Of a DNA stretch of 64,000 nt, positions 32,085-41,929 are shown piece after piece. Both the position numbers and the translations under genes were made by a program. The notes under the pieces are model-generated. The model saw only the letters and a list, made by a program, of their open reading frames with translations, made no database searches and was not told the DNA's origin. Source of the DNA: Gonatopus flavifemur (taxonomy: Eukaryota > Arthropoda > Insecta > Hymenoptera > Dryinidae); the NCBI GenBank assembly GCA_018340375.1, contig JAFFJZ010000009.1, positions 15,578,501-15,642,500 on the forward strand, given 5' to 3'. The first letter of the stretch is position 1; every line of letters begins with the position of its first letter.

Positions 32085-32825
32085 CTGAAATTATATCAGG
32101 AAGATGCATTGACGTGATCAATAATTGTTGGAGTAATTTGTCGTATGAGGGTTTGATGAATCCGCATGAATGTAGAGTGTGGCCGTTCTGTGTTGATACA
32201 CGGAGAGAAATGTAGAGTTGAATTGAAAATAGTACTTTGTACCCGAGAAACAGACTGGTCTGACGATGAAATCCACCATAACGGGACTATGGAAGCATGA
32301 TCAAAATTACAATTTTTCACGGTGAACACCATTGGCAAGTCAGTCTGTACCTTGGGCACAATAATCGAAAGGTGAATCGAACTAAAAATTCCCCTCTGTG
32401 CAATAATCGACACTGTCGCAAAATCTCTCATGAAAATTCCGGAAATGTGATTTCAATTTTCCACATCCAGTTTTTTCTAATGCTCCGGTGAATTTCACTG
32501 AATTTCAAGAGACTTCAGGTGAAGTGCGGAACGTATCCTGATAATCCAGTCAAGTTCCTTGAAATTTGGAAAAATTCTTCTGAAAATTCAGGAGAAAGTG
32601 CCTGAAAGAAATTACAGCCGCGTTTTTTGAATTTTGAGAAGTAATAATTTTACAGTGAGAATGGTGTTCCAAATATGTCAGACATAAACACATTAGAGAT
32701 CATTCTGACTCCTAACAGATAGAATATAATGGAGGTGTGAAATTTTGAAGGAGAAGTGTACAGTGTGGAATTCAGAGTTCATCTAGACAGCATTCAGGAC
32801 ACAATCTCTTGCTGTTACCCATTAC

Positions 32826-33042
32826 CTCTCTTGGTGTGGATTCTGTTCAGATTTACCTCGACAAATTTTTGAGTTCCTCTGAATCCCTTTTGAACTGGTG
32901 TGGATGACGTGGTGGCATATTCTGCACTTTTTTCGTCTTTAGAATTTGATTTTTCCTCCTGCGGCTGAAGGGAGGACTTCACGCTCTGATGATCTATAGT
33001 TGAATCATCCACGAGACATCCTTCTGAATCTTCAGAGTAATT
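32826..33042 (-). CDS. repeat-unit exon-like ORF, copy L3 (open)
   Basis: Same 217-nt length, AG and GT borders (ATTCCAG and GAGAG/GTAATG) and phase as L2. It reads VDDSTIDHQSVKSSLQPQEE, KSNSKDEKSAEYATTSSTPV and QKGFRGTQKFVEVNLNRIHT. It is the partner of E1 in the right arm, which is broken. No recognised domain. Confidence 0.45.
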
Positions 33043-33526
33043 CTGGAATTATATTCCAGGAAAATTCATTGGGTGGATCAATAATTCTTAGAGTAATTTG
33101 TGGTATAAGATTTTGATAAATCCGCATAGACGTAACGTGTGGCCGTTCTTTTCTTCATACACCGAGAGAAATTTAGAGTTACAATGGCACTTTGTCACCT
33201 AGCAACAGATTGGACTCACGATGCAATTAAATAAGACGAGACATTAGAAACGTGATCAAATTCACAATTTTTTACAGTAGATACCGTCGACAAGTCAGTC
33301 TGTATTTTAGCCGCAATAAACACATGGTGAATTGAGGTAAAAATTTTTCTCCGTGTCATAATCGACACTGTAAAAACATTTCCTCTGGGAATTCAGAAAA
33401 TGTAACTGTAATTGCTTACAGTCGCTTTTTTCTCATTTTCAGGTGAATTTTATTGAATTTCAAAACCCTCCAGCTCAATTTCATCACGTATTTTGAAAAT
33501 CTAGTCAGCTTCAGCAAAATTGACCC

Positions 33527-33659
33527 ACACTGTAAAAAAACTGGAAATTCACTGCGCAGTAAAATTCTAGTGAAAGCGCGGAAATATTCCAGCCAATATA
33601 CTGGAATTTTGAGTCCAATGTACTGGTCACTAACTCCTAGTGAAAATTTTTTAGAGTGT
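33527..33659. mobile_element. CACTGTAAAA MITE, internally deleted (133 bp)
   Basis: Termini ACACTGTAAAAAAACTGG and TTTTTTAGAGTGT match the fuller copies at 37245-37465 and 56229-56471. The shorter length compared with its mirror partner shows a deletion after arm duplication. Confidence 0.75.
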
Positions 33660-33903
33660 AAATTCTCTGCAAAATTCAGAAAAGAGTGGCTGTGAAAAAT
33701 TACATTTATCAAGCGATGAATTTTGTGCTCGTTATCAAAAGTTTGAAAGGTAAGAGTTGGACCTAATATTACTACAGTTTTTTCATTTCAACCGGCGAAA
33801 CCAAGTTTGGGTATGTATTTGGTATGCTTTAAAGATCGCGTTTCACATCGAGTAATGTCAATTTATTTACAAAGTTGAGGGTAGAAAAATTTTATTCTCC
33901 AAC

Positions 33904-34062
33904 ATGGTCAGGGTGGATAAACGGGCTCTCTGCAGTGCAGGTATTATGGCCCCCGACTCTGAATCTGAACTGTGGGTCAAGTGTGTGGTTTGTGACATGT
34001 GGGCTCACAATGATTGTGCTGGTTGCGAAGAAGATGTTTACAATTGTGACTTCTGTAAATAA
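33904..34062 (+). CDS. degenerate PHD-like zinc-finger ORF
   Basis: ATG 33904 to TAA 34060-34062 encodes 52 residues: MVRVDKRALCSAGIMAPDSE, then SELWVKCVVCDMWAHNDCAG, then CEEDVYNCDFCK. The pattern W-x2-C-x2-C-x2-W-x-H-x2-C followed by Y-x-C-x2-C is a PHD-type finger, often found at the C-terminus of insect pogo/Tigger-type transposase and related proteins. Only one of the first pair of cysteines is seen, so the finger is degenerate or its first part is in another exon. It lies at the left end of the unique palindrome centre, upstream of exon A on the same strand. Confidence 0.5.
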   Translation: MVRVDKRALCSAGIMAPDSESELWVKCVVCDMWAHNDCAGCEEDVYNCDFCK

Positions 34063-34386
34063 ATTGAAACGGAAATGATTCTTCCAGTTGGTTTATGATA
34101 AGTCACTTTTCTTGATTTTGACGCAATATCCAAGCGGACTTTCAATGTATATCTAGATCCAACTCTATTCTATGTGAATTTATGAGTGAATGAACTTTTT
34201 TCTTTAATTGTTTCATTCCTTTGACAAAAATACCTTGGGGCCCATATTACCCGCACAAATGTTGGTAATGAAAAAATGGGAAACTTTAGAAAAACGATTT
34301 TATTCCTTCAATGGCTGCGAAGAATGAAACGGGACTTCATGCAATCAGTGTTGGGTAGTTCATAGAAGAATTATGATTTATTTCAG

Positions 34387-34507
34387 ATTTTTATGCTGAA
34401 AATAGAAGAAGTTATTACAAATAAAGAAAGTGGGGGCCCATATATCCACCCTCACCTCTACACACTCAAAGGCACTAAAGAAGTAATCGTCATTGCACTG
34501 GTTGAAG
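34387..34507 (+). CDS. central gene, candidate exon A
   Basis: A 121-nt exon lies between acceptor TTATTTCAG and donor GAAG/GTATGA, phase 0 in and 1 out. It reads IFMLKIEEVITNKESGGPYI and HPHLYTLKGTKEVIVIALVE. An ATG at 34393 could start translation. I do not recognise a domain. It joins exon B in the matching phase after removal of a 386-nt intron, of which 305 nt is a MITE, leaving an ancestral intron of about 81 nt, a normal insect size. Confidence 0.5.
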
Positions 34508-34553
34508 GTATGAATCCCATGGGATTTAGTCAGAAAATTCAAAACACCGCATA

Positions 34554-34858
34554 CTGGAAAAAGTGTTTTGTTGTAACAACAAAATATTTTGGCTCATATA
34601 TGAACAACCAAAGCCGTTGGTTACTTCAAAGAAGTTTTTGCTGTTTCAACAAAATCATTTGGCTACCAAATTTTCAATAAAAATATTTTGTACTCAATAC
34701 GAAACGTTTTTGATGCTTCAAGAGAATATTTTTGTCTAAAATTCAGCAGCAAACCAATTGTGTTGGAACAATAAACACTTGGTTGAAGTAACAAAAGGCT
34801 TTGTTTGTTCATATATGAGCATAAATATTCTGTTGTTACAACAAAACACTTTGCTTGG
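34554..34858. mobile_element. palindromic MITE (305 bp) inside an intron
   Basis: TA-flanked (34552-34553, 34859-34860). The arms contain AGTGTTTTGTTGTAACAACA and its inverse TGTTGTTACAACAAAACACT, also CTCATATATGAAC and GTTCATATATGAG. It sits wholly within the intron between exons A and B. Confidence 0.8.
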
Positions 34859-34893
34859 TACATCCATGAATCTTATTCTCAAACTCCTTCCAG

Positions 34894-35090
34894 CATCTGA
34901 AGAAGAAATAATCTCGAAAACGTCCAAAGTGAGGTGTAAGACTTTCGCAACCAACAAATTGCGTTCTGCCTCAGACATCACTGACGAGGATGAACAAGCA
35001 AAGAAATTGAAATTGCGCAACCCCACGGATTTAGTGCAGTGGGAAGAAAATTTAAGCAAAAGACGAGAAGCCTTGATTAGAAAACAACAG
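34894..35090 (+). CDS. central gene, candidate exon B
   Basis: A 197-nt exon lies between CTCCTTCCAG and AACAACAG/GTCTGTATG, phase 1 in and 0 out. It encodes ASEEEIISKTSKVRCKTFAT, NKLRSASDITDEDEQAKKLK and LRNPTDLVQWEENLSKRREA, LIRKQQ. It is charged and Ser/Lys-rich, with a probable coiled-coil end. The phase matches exon A upstream and exon C downstream. The product is unknown; the style is that of a nuclear or chromatin-associated protein, which is inference only. Confidence 0.55.
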
Positions 35091-35190
35091 GTCTGTATGC
35101 ATCATTTGAAAAGTCTTCGTTTCGATAGAGTTTTTTTTGCTTCATTCCGTGTCATGTACAAGACAGAGGTGAAACATCAAATATTTACAG

Positions 35191-35463
35191 CTTAACCTTC
35201 CGGAACATTCTCGAAAGCTACCTGTTGAGCCCAATCTCTGCAATCCGCAGGGAAATCTTTCATCTGAAGGACAAAACATTCCAACTTCAGGCGCAATTGG
35301 AGAACAAGTTTTTCCCTTCGAGGAGACAAAAATCACTTCCGCGCAGCAGGACAAGAGGGCTGTATGTCACAAAAAACGATCTGCGAGCGATACTGGATTG
35401 AGCGACGGGAAAATCTCCAAAGTTGATACTAATTCGAATATCTTCAAAGCAATGATCGCATAA
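35191..35463 (+). CDS. central gene, candidate exon C (terminal form)
   Basis: After a 100-nt intron and acceptor AATATTTACAG the frame is open in phase 0 for 90 codons to TAA 35461-35463. It reads LNLPEHSRKLPVEPNLCNPQ, GNLSSEGQNIPTSGAIGEQV, FPFEETKITSAQQDKRAVCH and KKRSASDTGLSDGKISKV. The motif RSASD recurs from exon B. A strong donor-like GTATGT at about 35359 in phase 0 would allow an alternative form that skips the end of this exon and continues in exon D. Confidence 0.5.
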   Translation, partial: LNLPEHSRKLPVEPNLCNPQGNLSSEGQNIPTSGAIGEQVFPFEETKITSAQQDKRAVCHKKRSASDTGLSDGKISKVDTNSNIFKAMIA

Positions 35464-35768
35464 CGCAGTAGCTCTTTGCCCCCACTTTGTGACCCACCGC
35501 GATTCTCCTCGCGCGTTCAAGTGGATACGGGCGTTTACTTCGAAACCCTCTTTCTATCGTATAGGTCTATCTTTTTCAACCCAAGTTACTGCTTATGATG
35601 TAGTCCTTTCCCTTCACGAAACGCACGGTAAGACTGTGGTATTCTCTTGAGGTCGCATGGTGGGGGCCACCAGCTTCCGCTTGATGGGATCACTGCTTCG
35701 AAGAACAATATAAATAATTTTTACAATCCCATATTGGAATAACCAATTTCTCCGAAATTTTCTTTCAG

Positions 35769-36026
35769 CGGCTATTCTTAGACTCGAAGGACTGTGATAT
35801 GAGTCACCGGAAAAAATTCGATACGAGTGCATCGTCGCTGAATTCTCCGTCTCAAGAGGAAATACCAGATGCTACAGAGAATGTATCGGTGGGAACATTT
35901 AACACTCCGTTCGAAACTCCTCAAGGTGAAGCGGGAAAGACCGCGGAATCTATACAGGTGAATCTAACAGAAACTTTTCCAAGGGAACAGTCGAATCGCA
36001 GCGATTTATCAGATCAACACACCTAA
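35769..36026 (+). CDS. central gene, candidate exon D (alternative terminal exon)
   Basis: Acceptor ATTTTCTTTCAG opens a phase-0 frame to TAA 36024-36026. It reads RLFLDSKDCDMSHRKKFDTS, ASSLNSPSQEEIPDATENVS, VGTFNTPFETPQGEAGKTAE and onward. An internal ATACAG/GTGAAT donor in phase 0 (near 35959) could link to the repeat-unit exons further right, which also begin in phase 0. SHRKKFDTSAS resembles CHKKRSASDTG of exon C, hinting at exon duplication. If exons A-C are not expressed, its own ATG is at 35799. Confidence 0.45.
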   Translation, partial: RLFLDSKDCDMSHRKKFDTSASSLNSPSQEEIPDATENVSVGTFNTPFETPQGEAGKTAESIQVNLTETFPREQSNRSDLSDQHT

Positions 36027-36099
36027 TACCTCGTTTGCCGGAATGTGACAGAGTAGATTACCTTAAACTTCATCTTCCTTCAATAGTTCTTGTACAATT

Positions 36100-37194
36100 A
36101 TAACCAAACACCTAGGATCAAAGATGATGACGTGAGGGGAAACAAAACAACCTCTCGCGAATGATTGTTCATACGGACATGTGGGAGCCATGCTTTCAGA
36201 ATATTGCCAAATAACGCGGACCACAAAAAAAATTTTTCACAGTTTTCAACCGATTGAGATGAGACTCATATGGGACCACTATCGGGTTATAACTATAACG
36301 CGGTGTAAGTTTAATTGCAATCGGATAACAGGAAGCGGGGATCTGCGCGTACACAAAATCAAGATGTTTTGAAATATTTTTCTTGACCCCTCCCGTTCTT
36401 CTGTAACGATCAGGTTGAAACTCATATGGGACCACTATTGGCACCACACACGACTGTGGTGGAAATTACGTCACCATCGGATGATAGGAACGGAAGATAT
36501 ACGCGTACACAAAGAGCGTCACAGACAGACAGACAGACACAAAATCGAAATTGTTCGCCGGGTTGAGAGAAACATTTTGGCCTTGAAGATCTTCAATTTG
36601 GAGACAAAAAAATTTTGGGTCCTCCGAACCGATTACAAAGTTCCCCTCTAACGAGGAAGCAACATCACGCACACCGTGACTCCCTTTTTTTGAGGACGCT
36701 ATGTTCACCTTGACGTTTTCTGTGTAACACCCAAGAGGGGTCAATTTGTAACTTGTGTCCCACGCATTTCAAGAGTGTATTAGTAGAGCTCAGAAGGTAT
36801 CATATCTATATCGATAACTGGAGGCTCTGGGAAAATTCGCGAAAATTGCCGGTTTCCTTTGCAACTGTGAATGTAGAATGGCCCTTTGAGTGATAATGAG
36901 GGAGGGAAGAAACCTCTTCTTCTATTGTGTGAGCGTGTCCTTTTCCAATCAACGTACTTGGATAGTAACCGCTAGTATCCCCTTGAGACTCGTTATTTAC
37001 TTTGACAGGATTATCATTCCAAGCCTTAGTCAAACATTCTCTCTAAGCCCCACGAATGGCCGTTAAGCTCGAGTCAGCCTTATGCCACTGATAGATTGTT
37101 ACATGGGTACAATTTGTGCAAAGTTGTGAATAGTTATCCTAAATAATCGAATGAACCCACGGTAAACGAAATCCCTTCTACAAATTCAGACAAT
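36100..37194. other. right part of palindrome centre, non-coding
   Basis: Two diverged copies of a segment containing CATATGGGACCACTAT lie at about 36240-36390 and 36405-36560. The second is followed by a GACA tetranucleotide run (about 36523-36540). The motif AACGTACTTGGATAGTAACC near 36953 resembles sequence outside the palindrome near 47584. No gene recognised. Confidence 0.5.
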
Positions 37195-37244
37195 GTAAAT
37201 GTAATTTTTCACAGCCACTCTTTTCTGAATTTTGCAGAGAATTT

Positions 37245-37465
37245 ACACTCTAAAAAATTTTCACTAGGAGTTAGAGACCAGTACATTGGACTCAAAATTC
37301 CAGTATATTGGCTGGAATATTTCCGCGCTTTCACTAGAATTTTACTGCAAAAAATGGAATTTGACAGTAAAAAGCCCGTAAAATTCCAGTGAATGTACTG
37401 GAAACAGGATGTACCGGGATTTTCCAGTACCAAGGCGCAGTGAATTTCCAGTTTTTTTACAGTGT
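37245..37465. mobile_element. CACTGTAAAA MITE, 221 bp
   Basis: Starts ACACTCTAAAAAATTTTCAC and ends CCAGTTTTTTTACAGTGT. It is the fuller partner of 33527-33659. The same insertion site is occupied in the unit copy at 54675-57848, so the MITE pre-dates the unit's spread. Confidence 0.75.
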
Positions 37466-37949
37466 GGGTCAATTTTGCTGAAGCTGACTAGATTTTCAAA
37501 ATACGTGATGAAATTGAGCTGAAGGCTTTTGAAATTCAATAAAATTCACCTGAAAATGAGAAGAAAGCGACTGTAAGCAATTACAGTTATATTTTCTGAA
37601 TTCCCAGAGGAAATGTTTTTACAGTGTCGATTATGACACGGAGAAAAATTTTTACCTCAATTCACCATGTGTTTATTGCGGCTAAAATACAGACTGACTT
37701 GTCGACGGTATCTACTGTAAAAAATTGTGAATTTGATCACGTTTCTAATGTCTCGTCTTATTTAATTGCATCGTGAGTCCAATCTGTTGCTAGGTGACAA
37801 AGTGCCATTGTAACTCTAAATTTCTCTCGGTGTATGAAGAAAAGAACGGCCACACGTTACGTCTATGCGGATTTATCAATATCTTATACCACAAATTACT
37901 CTAAGAATTATTGATCCACCCAATGAATTTTCCTGGAATATAATTCCAG

Positions 37950-38166
37950 AATTACTCTGAAGATTCAGAAGGATGTCTCGTGGATGATTCAACTATAGAT
38001 CATCAGAGCGTGAAGTCCTCCCTTCAGCCGCAGGAGGAAAAATCAAATTGTAAAGACGGAAAAAGTGCAAAATATGCCACCACGTCATCTACTCCAGTTC
38101 AAAAGGGGTTGAGATGAACTAAAAAATTGGTCAAGGTAAATCTAAACAGGATCTACAATGAGAGAT
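37950..38166 (+). pseudogene. repeat-unit exon-like ORF, copy E1 (broken)
   Basis: Acceptor ATTCCAG is kept and the frame reads VDDSTIDHQSVKSSLQPQEE, then KSNCKDGKSAKYATTSSTPV. A TGA then interrupts it at the position of the second GT of GLRGTQ, and the GAGAG/GT donor is altered. It pairs with L3, which is intact. Confidence 0.5.
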
Positions 38167-38906
38167 GTAATACAAACAGCAAGAAATTTCGTCCTGAATG
38201 CTGTCTAGATGAACTCTGAATTCCACACAGTACACTTCTCCTTCAAAATTTCACACCTCCATTGTATTCTATCTGTTAGGAGTCGGAATGATCTCCAATG
38301 TGTTGATGTCTGACATATTTGGAACACCATTCTCACTGTAAAATTATTACTTCTTAAAATTCAGAAAACGCGACTGTAATTTCTTTCGGGCACTTTCTCC
38401 TGAATTTTCAGAAGAATTTTTCCAAATTCCAAGAAACTTGACTGGATTATCAGGATACGTTCCGCATTTCACCTGAAGTCTCTTGAAATTCAGTGAAATT
38501 CACCGGAGCATTAGAAAAAACTGAATGTGACAAATTGAAATCACATTTCCGGAATTTCCATGAGAGATTTCGTGACAGTGTCGATTATTCCACAGAGGGG
38601 AATTTTTAGTTGAATTCACCTTTCGATTATTGTGGCCAAGGTAGAGACTGACTTTCCAATGGTATCCACCGTGAAAAATTGTAATTTTGATCATGCTCCC
38701 ATAGTCCTGTTATGGTAAATTCCATCGTCAGACCAGTCGATCTCTCGGATACAAAGTACAATTTTAAATTCAACTCTACATTCCTCTCCGTGTATCAACA
38801 CAGAACGGCTACACTCTACATTCATGCAAATCTATCAAACCCTTATACCACAAATTACTTCAACAATTATTTATCACGTCAATGAATCTTCCTGATATAA
38901 TTTCAG

Positions 38907-39123
38907 AATTACTCTGAAGATTCAGAGGAATGTCTCGTGGATGATTCAACTATAAATCATCAGAGCGTGAATTCCTCTCCCCAGCCACAGGAGGGAGAAT
39001 CACATCCAAAAGACATGAAGATTGCAAAACATGCCACTACGTCATCCACTCCAGCTCAAGAGGGATTGAGAGGAACTCAAAAATTTGTCGAGGTGAATCT
39101 AAACAGAATCTACACCAAGAGAG
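38907..39123 (+). CDS. repeat-unit exon-like ORF, copy E2 (open)
   Basis: A 217-nt frame between TTTCAG and GAGAG/GTAATG, phase 0 to 1. It encodes NYSEDSEECLVDDSTINHQS, VNSSPQPQEGESHPKDMKIA, KHATTSSTPAQEGLRGTQKF and VEVNLNRIYTKR. This unit has no partner in the left arm. Amino-acid changes compared with other copies (HPKDMKIAKH, TPAQEG) do not break the frame. Confidence 0.45.
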
Positions 39124-39298
39124 GTAATGACTAACAGCGAGAAATTTCGTTCTTGAATGCTGCCTAGATGAACGCTCAATTCCACACTGTACACTTCCTC
39201 TTCAAAATCCCACACCTCCATTATATTCTATCTGTTAGGAGTCAGAATGATCTCTAATGTGTTTATGTCTGACATATTCGAAACACCATTCTTACTGC

Positions 39299-40309
39299 TG
39301 TAACATCGTCGTTACCTCCTCACCATTTCTTTTTCCTAATATTGAGATGTATGCATATCTTCATTTCTCTATATTTCTCCCTTCCAAATATGAAGATAAC
39401 TAAATAATAATCCGAAGAACACTTCGAATATATCTACATTTATATATCTATATACATATAACTTTATATACATCTACATATATGTTCATTTCAAGATTTT
39501 GCTTCTACGCTCATGGATTGTTCTCGAAATTATATTCACAATATATACCAATACTCGAAATACTGTCACACATGGGTGACGGATTCGGAGAAAACTCTTC
39601 CATACGATGGACAACCATGTATAAAAAATTTCAGACCTGAACAATGCCTGTGTTGTTTAACTACCGAGTTACGCGACGCAGCCTGCGCGTTTGCAACTGT
39701 ATATATAAAAGAATTATACTCCATGTGCAACTTTCAGAAACAATCATGGCTACAACAATATTAAACATTCTCCTTTCATCTACAGTTTCAAAATCAACCA
39801 TGCTCAAGCATGATTCTCAAGATAAAATTAAATATTTCCATAATTCAAGACCCTATGAATTTGAGTCGGTTATTAATAGTTGGAAATTATGTTAGTAGTA
39901 TACAACTCCAGATATTTAACATGAGAAAACCGATTATTTCATAGACCTTAAGTTCTTGCAATGATTATATCAGAAATCATAATCTCAAACCATTGGTACC
40001 TAAGCCTATGGTAGTATATAGGAAAATGCATGCAGAAAAACTCTTGAGACATAGAAAGAAAGAAAATATATTTCCTTCTTTCCTCAATGAACAATCCCCA
40101 CTGAAAGTCCAGCTTTCAGGAGGGTATATAAGAGCCGAACCAATGCCCTTTAAAACACTCACTCATCCATAAATTTTTCAATCGTTCACGTTTCCCTAAC
40201 TGCATACCTTCACTAGTAGAGAATCAACTTATTTTCCTGGAAAAATTCAAATAATAGTTTTGTACCAGCACTTCGTCTGAAACCAACGAGTAAGGATTGT
40301 AGTTACACA
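39299..40309 (+). mobile_element. LTR-like sequence (TGTAAC ... GTTACA)
   Basis: About 1.0 kb begins TGTAACATCG and ends GATTGTAGTTACACA, with inverted TGTAAC/GTTACA termini and a TATA promoter about 180 bp from the end, as in a U3-R-U5 structure. An 83-codon ORF at 39513-39764 with several cysteines (EQCLCCLTTELRDAACAF) lies in the U3 part; I recognise no function. The sequence ACGCCCACCGTGACATCG follows, in primer-site position but without an initial TGG. Confidence 0.5.
40101..40161 (+). promoter_or_regulatory. TATA promoter of the LTR-like sequence
   Basis: A perfect 7-bp inverted repeat CTGAAAGTCCAGCTTTCAG (40101-40119) lies five bases upstream of TATATAAG (40125-40132). An ACTCACT/TCACTC initiator-like stretch lies 31-36 bases downstream of the TATA start (about 40156-40161). 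This is a good match to an insect Pol II core promoter. Confidence 0.65.
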
Positions 40310-40354
40310 ACGCCCACCGTGACATCGAGGGAACTCCTACTTATTTTCAATATC

Positions 40355-41390
40355 GGAAACGAATGTACAAGATACTAAGTTTCTGCTATTTTCTATTTTT
40401 CCATGAGACGACGTACCAGATACTACGTCTCAAAACTTTTCAATTCTAATGTGGAAACGATGTACTAGATACTACGTTTCTAATACTCTTCCAATATTTT
40501 TTCAATACTTTCCCTAACACCCTTCCTATTTTTCCATGAGACGACGTACCAGATACTACGTCTCAAAAACTTTTCAATTCTAATTTAGAAGCGATGTACT
40601 AGATACTACGTTTCTAGTACTCTTCCAATATTTTTCTAATACTTTTTCCAACACCCTTCCTATTCCCTCATGAGACTACGTACTAGATACTACGTCTCAA
40701 AACTTTTCAATTCTAATTTAGAAACGATGTACTAAATACTACGTTTCTAATACTCTTCCAATATTCTCCCAATACTTCTCCTAACATCCTTCCTATTTTT
40801 CCATGACACGACGTACTAGATACTTCGTCTCAAAACTTTTCAATTCTAATTTAGAAACGTTGTACTAGATACTGAGTTTCTTATACTCTTCCAATATTCT
40901 TCTGATACTTTTCCTAACACCCTTCCTATTTCTACATGAGACGACGTACCAGATACTACGTCTCAAAAACTTTTCAATTCTAATTTAGAAACGATGTACT
41001 AGTTACTACGGTTCTAATACCCTTCCCATATTTTTCCAATACTTTTCCTAGCACCCTTCCTATTTCTCCATGAGACGACGTACCAGATACTACGTCTCAA
41101 AAACTTTTCAATTCTAATTTGGAAACGATGTACTAGATACTACGTTTCTAATACTCTTCTAATATTTTTCGAATACTTTCCCTAACACCCTCCCTATTTT
41201 TCCATGAGACGACGTACTAGATACCTTGTCTCAAAACTTTTCAATTCTAATTTAGGAACGATGTACTAGATACTACGTTTATAATACTCTTCCAATATTC
41301 TTCTAATACTCCTCCAATATTCTTCTAATACTCATCTAATACTTCTCTGAATTTTCCACGAGACGAAGTACTAGATACTACGTCCAGACA
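40355..41390. repeat. 133-bp satellite array with two hairpins per monomer
   Basis: ATGAGACGACGTACCAGATA-type monomers start at 40403, 40536, 40670, 40803, 40936, 41070, 41204 and a diverged one at 41358. Seven intervals of which six are 133-134 bp. Each monomer holds two imperfect palindromes, GAGACGACGTA...TACGTCTC and GAAACGATGTA...TACGTTTC. A partial first copy precedes at about 40357. No ORF is kept. Confidence 0.9.
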
Positions 41391-41628
41391 CTTAACTACG
41401 TCAAGATATTAGACAAAAAGAAATTTACAAAGAAAGGAAATTTTATCTTACAAGTGTTTTGGAGATTGTTATGAAAATATATCTGAGGTCTAGAATAATT
41501 GAATTTGATAACAATATTGTGAACATAAGAAATTTATAAAATACATGTATTCTAATTCTTATAAACAAGATCTCTAAATTCATTTGGTATCATCTACCGT
41601 TCCTCCCAGTCCTTAAAACAATTATCAA

Positions 41629-41929
41629 CCCGAGAAAAAGTGAATTAGATCTGATGAGATCTATGTGGTTCTCTTGAGATATAAGTAGATCTCTTTAGAT
41701 ATATGTAGATCTCTTTAGATCTAAAGTTTGGAAAAACAAGATCTACGAAGATCCCAAGAGATCTACTTATGCCTTAAGGAATCTGGTTTAAGAAGATTCC
41801 TTGAGATATAAGTAGATCTCTTTGGGTCCTCGTGAATCTTGTTTTTCCAAAATTCAGATCTAAAGAGATCTACATATACCTCAAGAGATCTACATAGATC
41901 TCATTAGATCTAATCCACTTTTTCTCGGG
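41629..41929. mobile_element. palindromic MITE rich in AGATCT, 301 bp
   Basis: Termini CCCGAGAAAAAGTG and CACTTTTTCTCGGG. The body is a tandem of AGATCT/TAGATCTC motifs in both orientations, so the whole element folds on itself. It lies between the satellite and the end of the insertion. Confidence 0.8.

Larger units (their letters stand above)
27459..33708 (+). repeat. giant inverted repeat, left arm
   Basis: About 6.25 kb whose inverse complement is found in 37195-47577. Matched landmarks by eye: 27460 with 47577, 28000-28500 with 46560-47050, 29160 with 46040, 29950 with 44960, 30800 with 44110, 32084 with 42826, 33042 with 37950, and 33703 with 37200. The outer part is single-copy MITE-rich DNA and the inner part (30473-33708) is tandem 960-bp units. 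Similarity is very high in the outer arm, with only a few mismatches per 100 bases in segments I compared. The boundary at 27459 is where AACAGGCCTATATGATAGG begins to match. Confidence 0.9.
30473..33708 (-). repeat. tandem array of about 960-bp units, left arm
   Basis: Three units can be read (starts about 30473, 31690 and 32652), each beginning near TTTTACAGTGAGAATGGTGT. Part of a fourth, more diverged unit lies at 30243-30473. The first unit is enlarged by a 246-bp hAT-like insertion, and the third carries a CACTGTAAAA MITE. Each unit holds a 217-nt exon-like ORF on the minus strand. A spacer motif, ACACGGAGAGAAATGTAGAG, also recurs in every unit. Confidence 0.85.

Noticed and set aside
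33416..33712. ORFs across the CACTGTAAAA MITE in the units
   Set aside because: They read through MITE sequence and are not kept in the other MITE copies.
40355..41390. CRISPR array
   Set aside because: The repeats are contiguous 133-bp satellite monomers in a eukaryotic transposon context, without short repeats and unique spacers.
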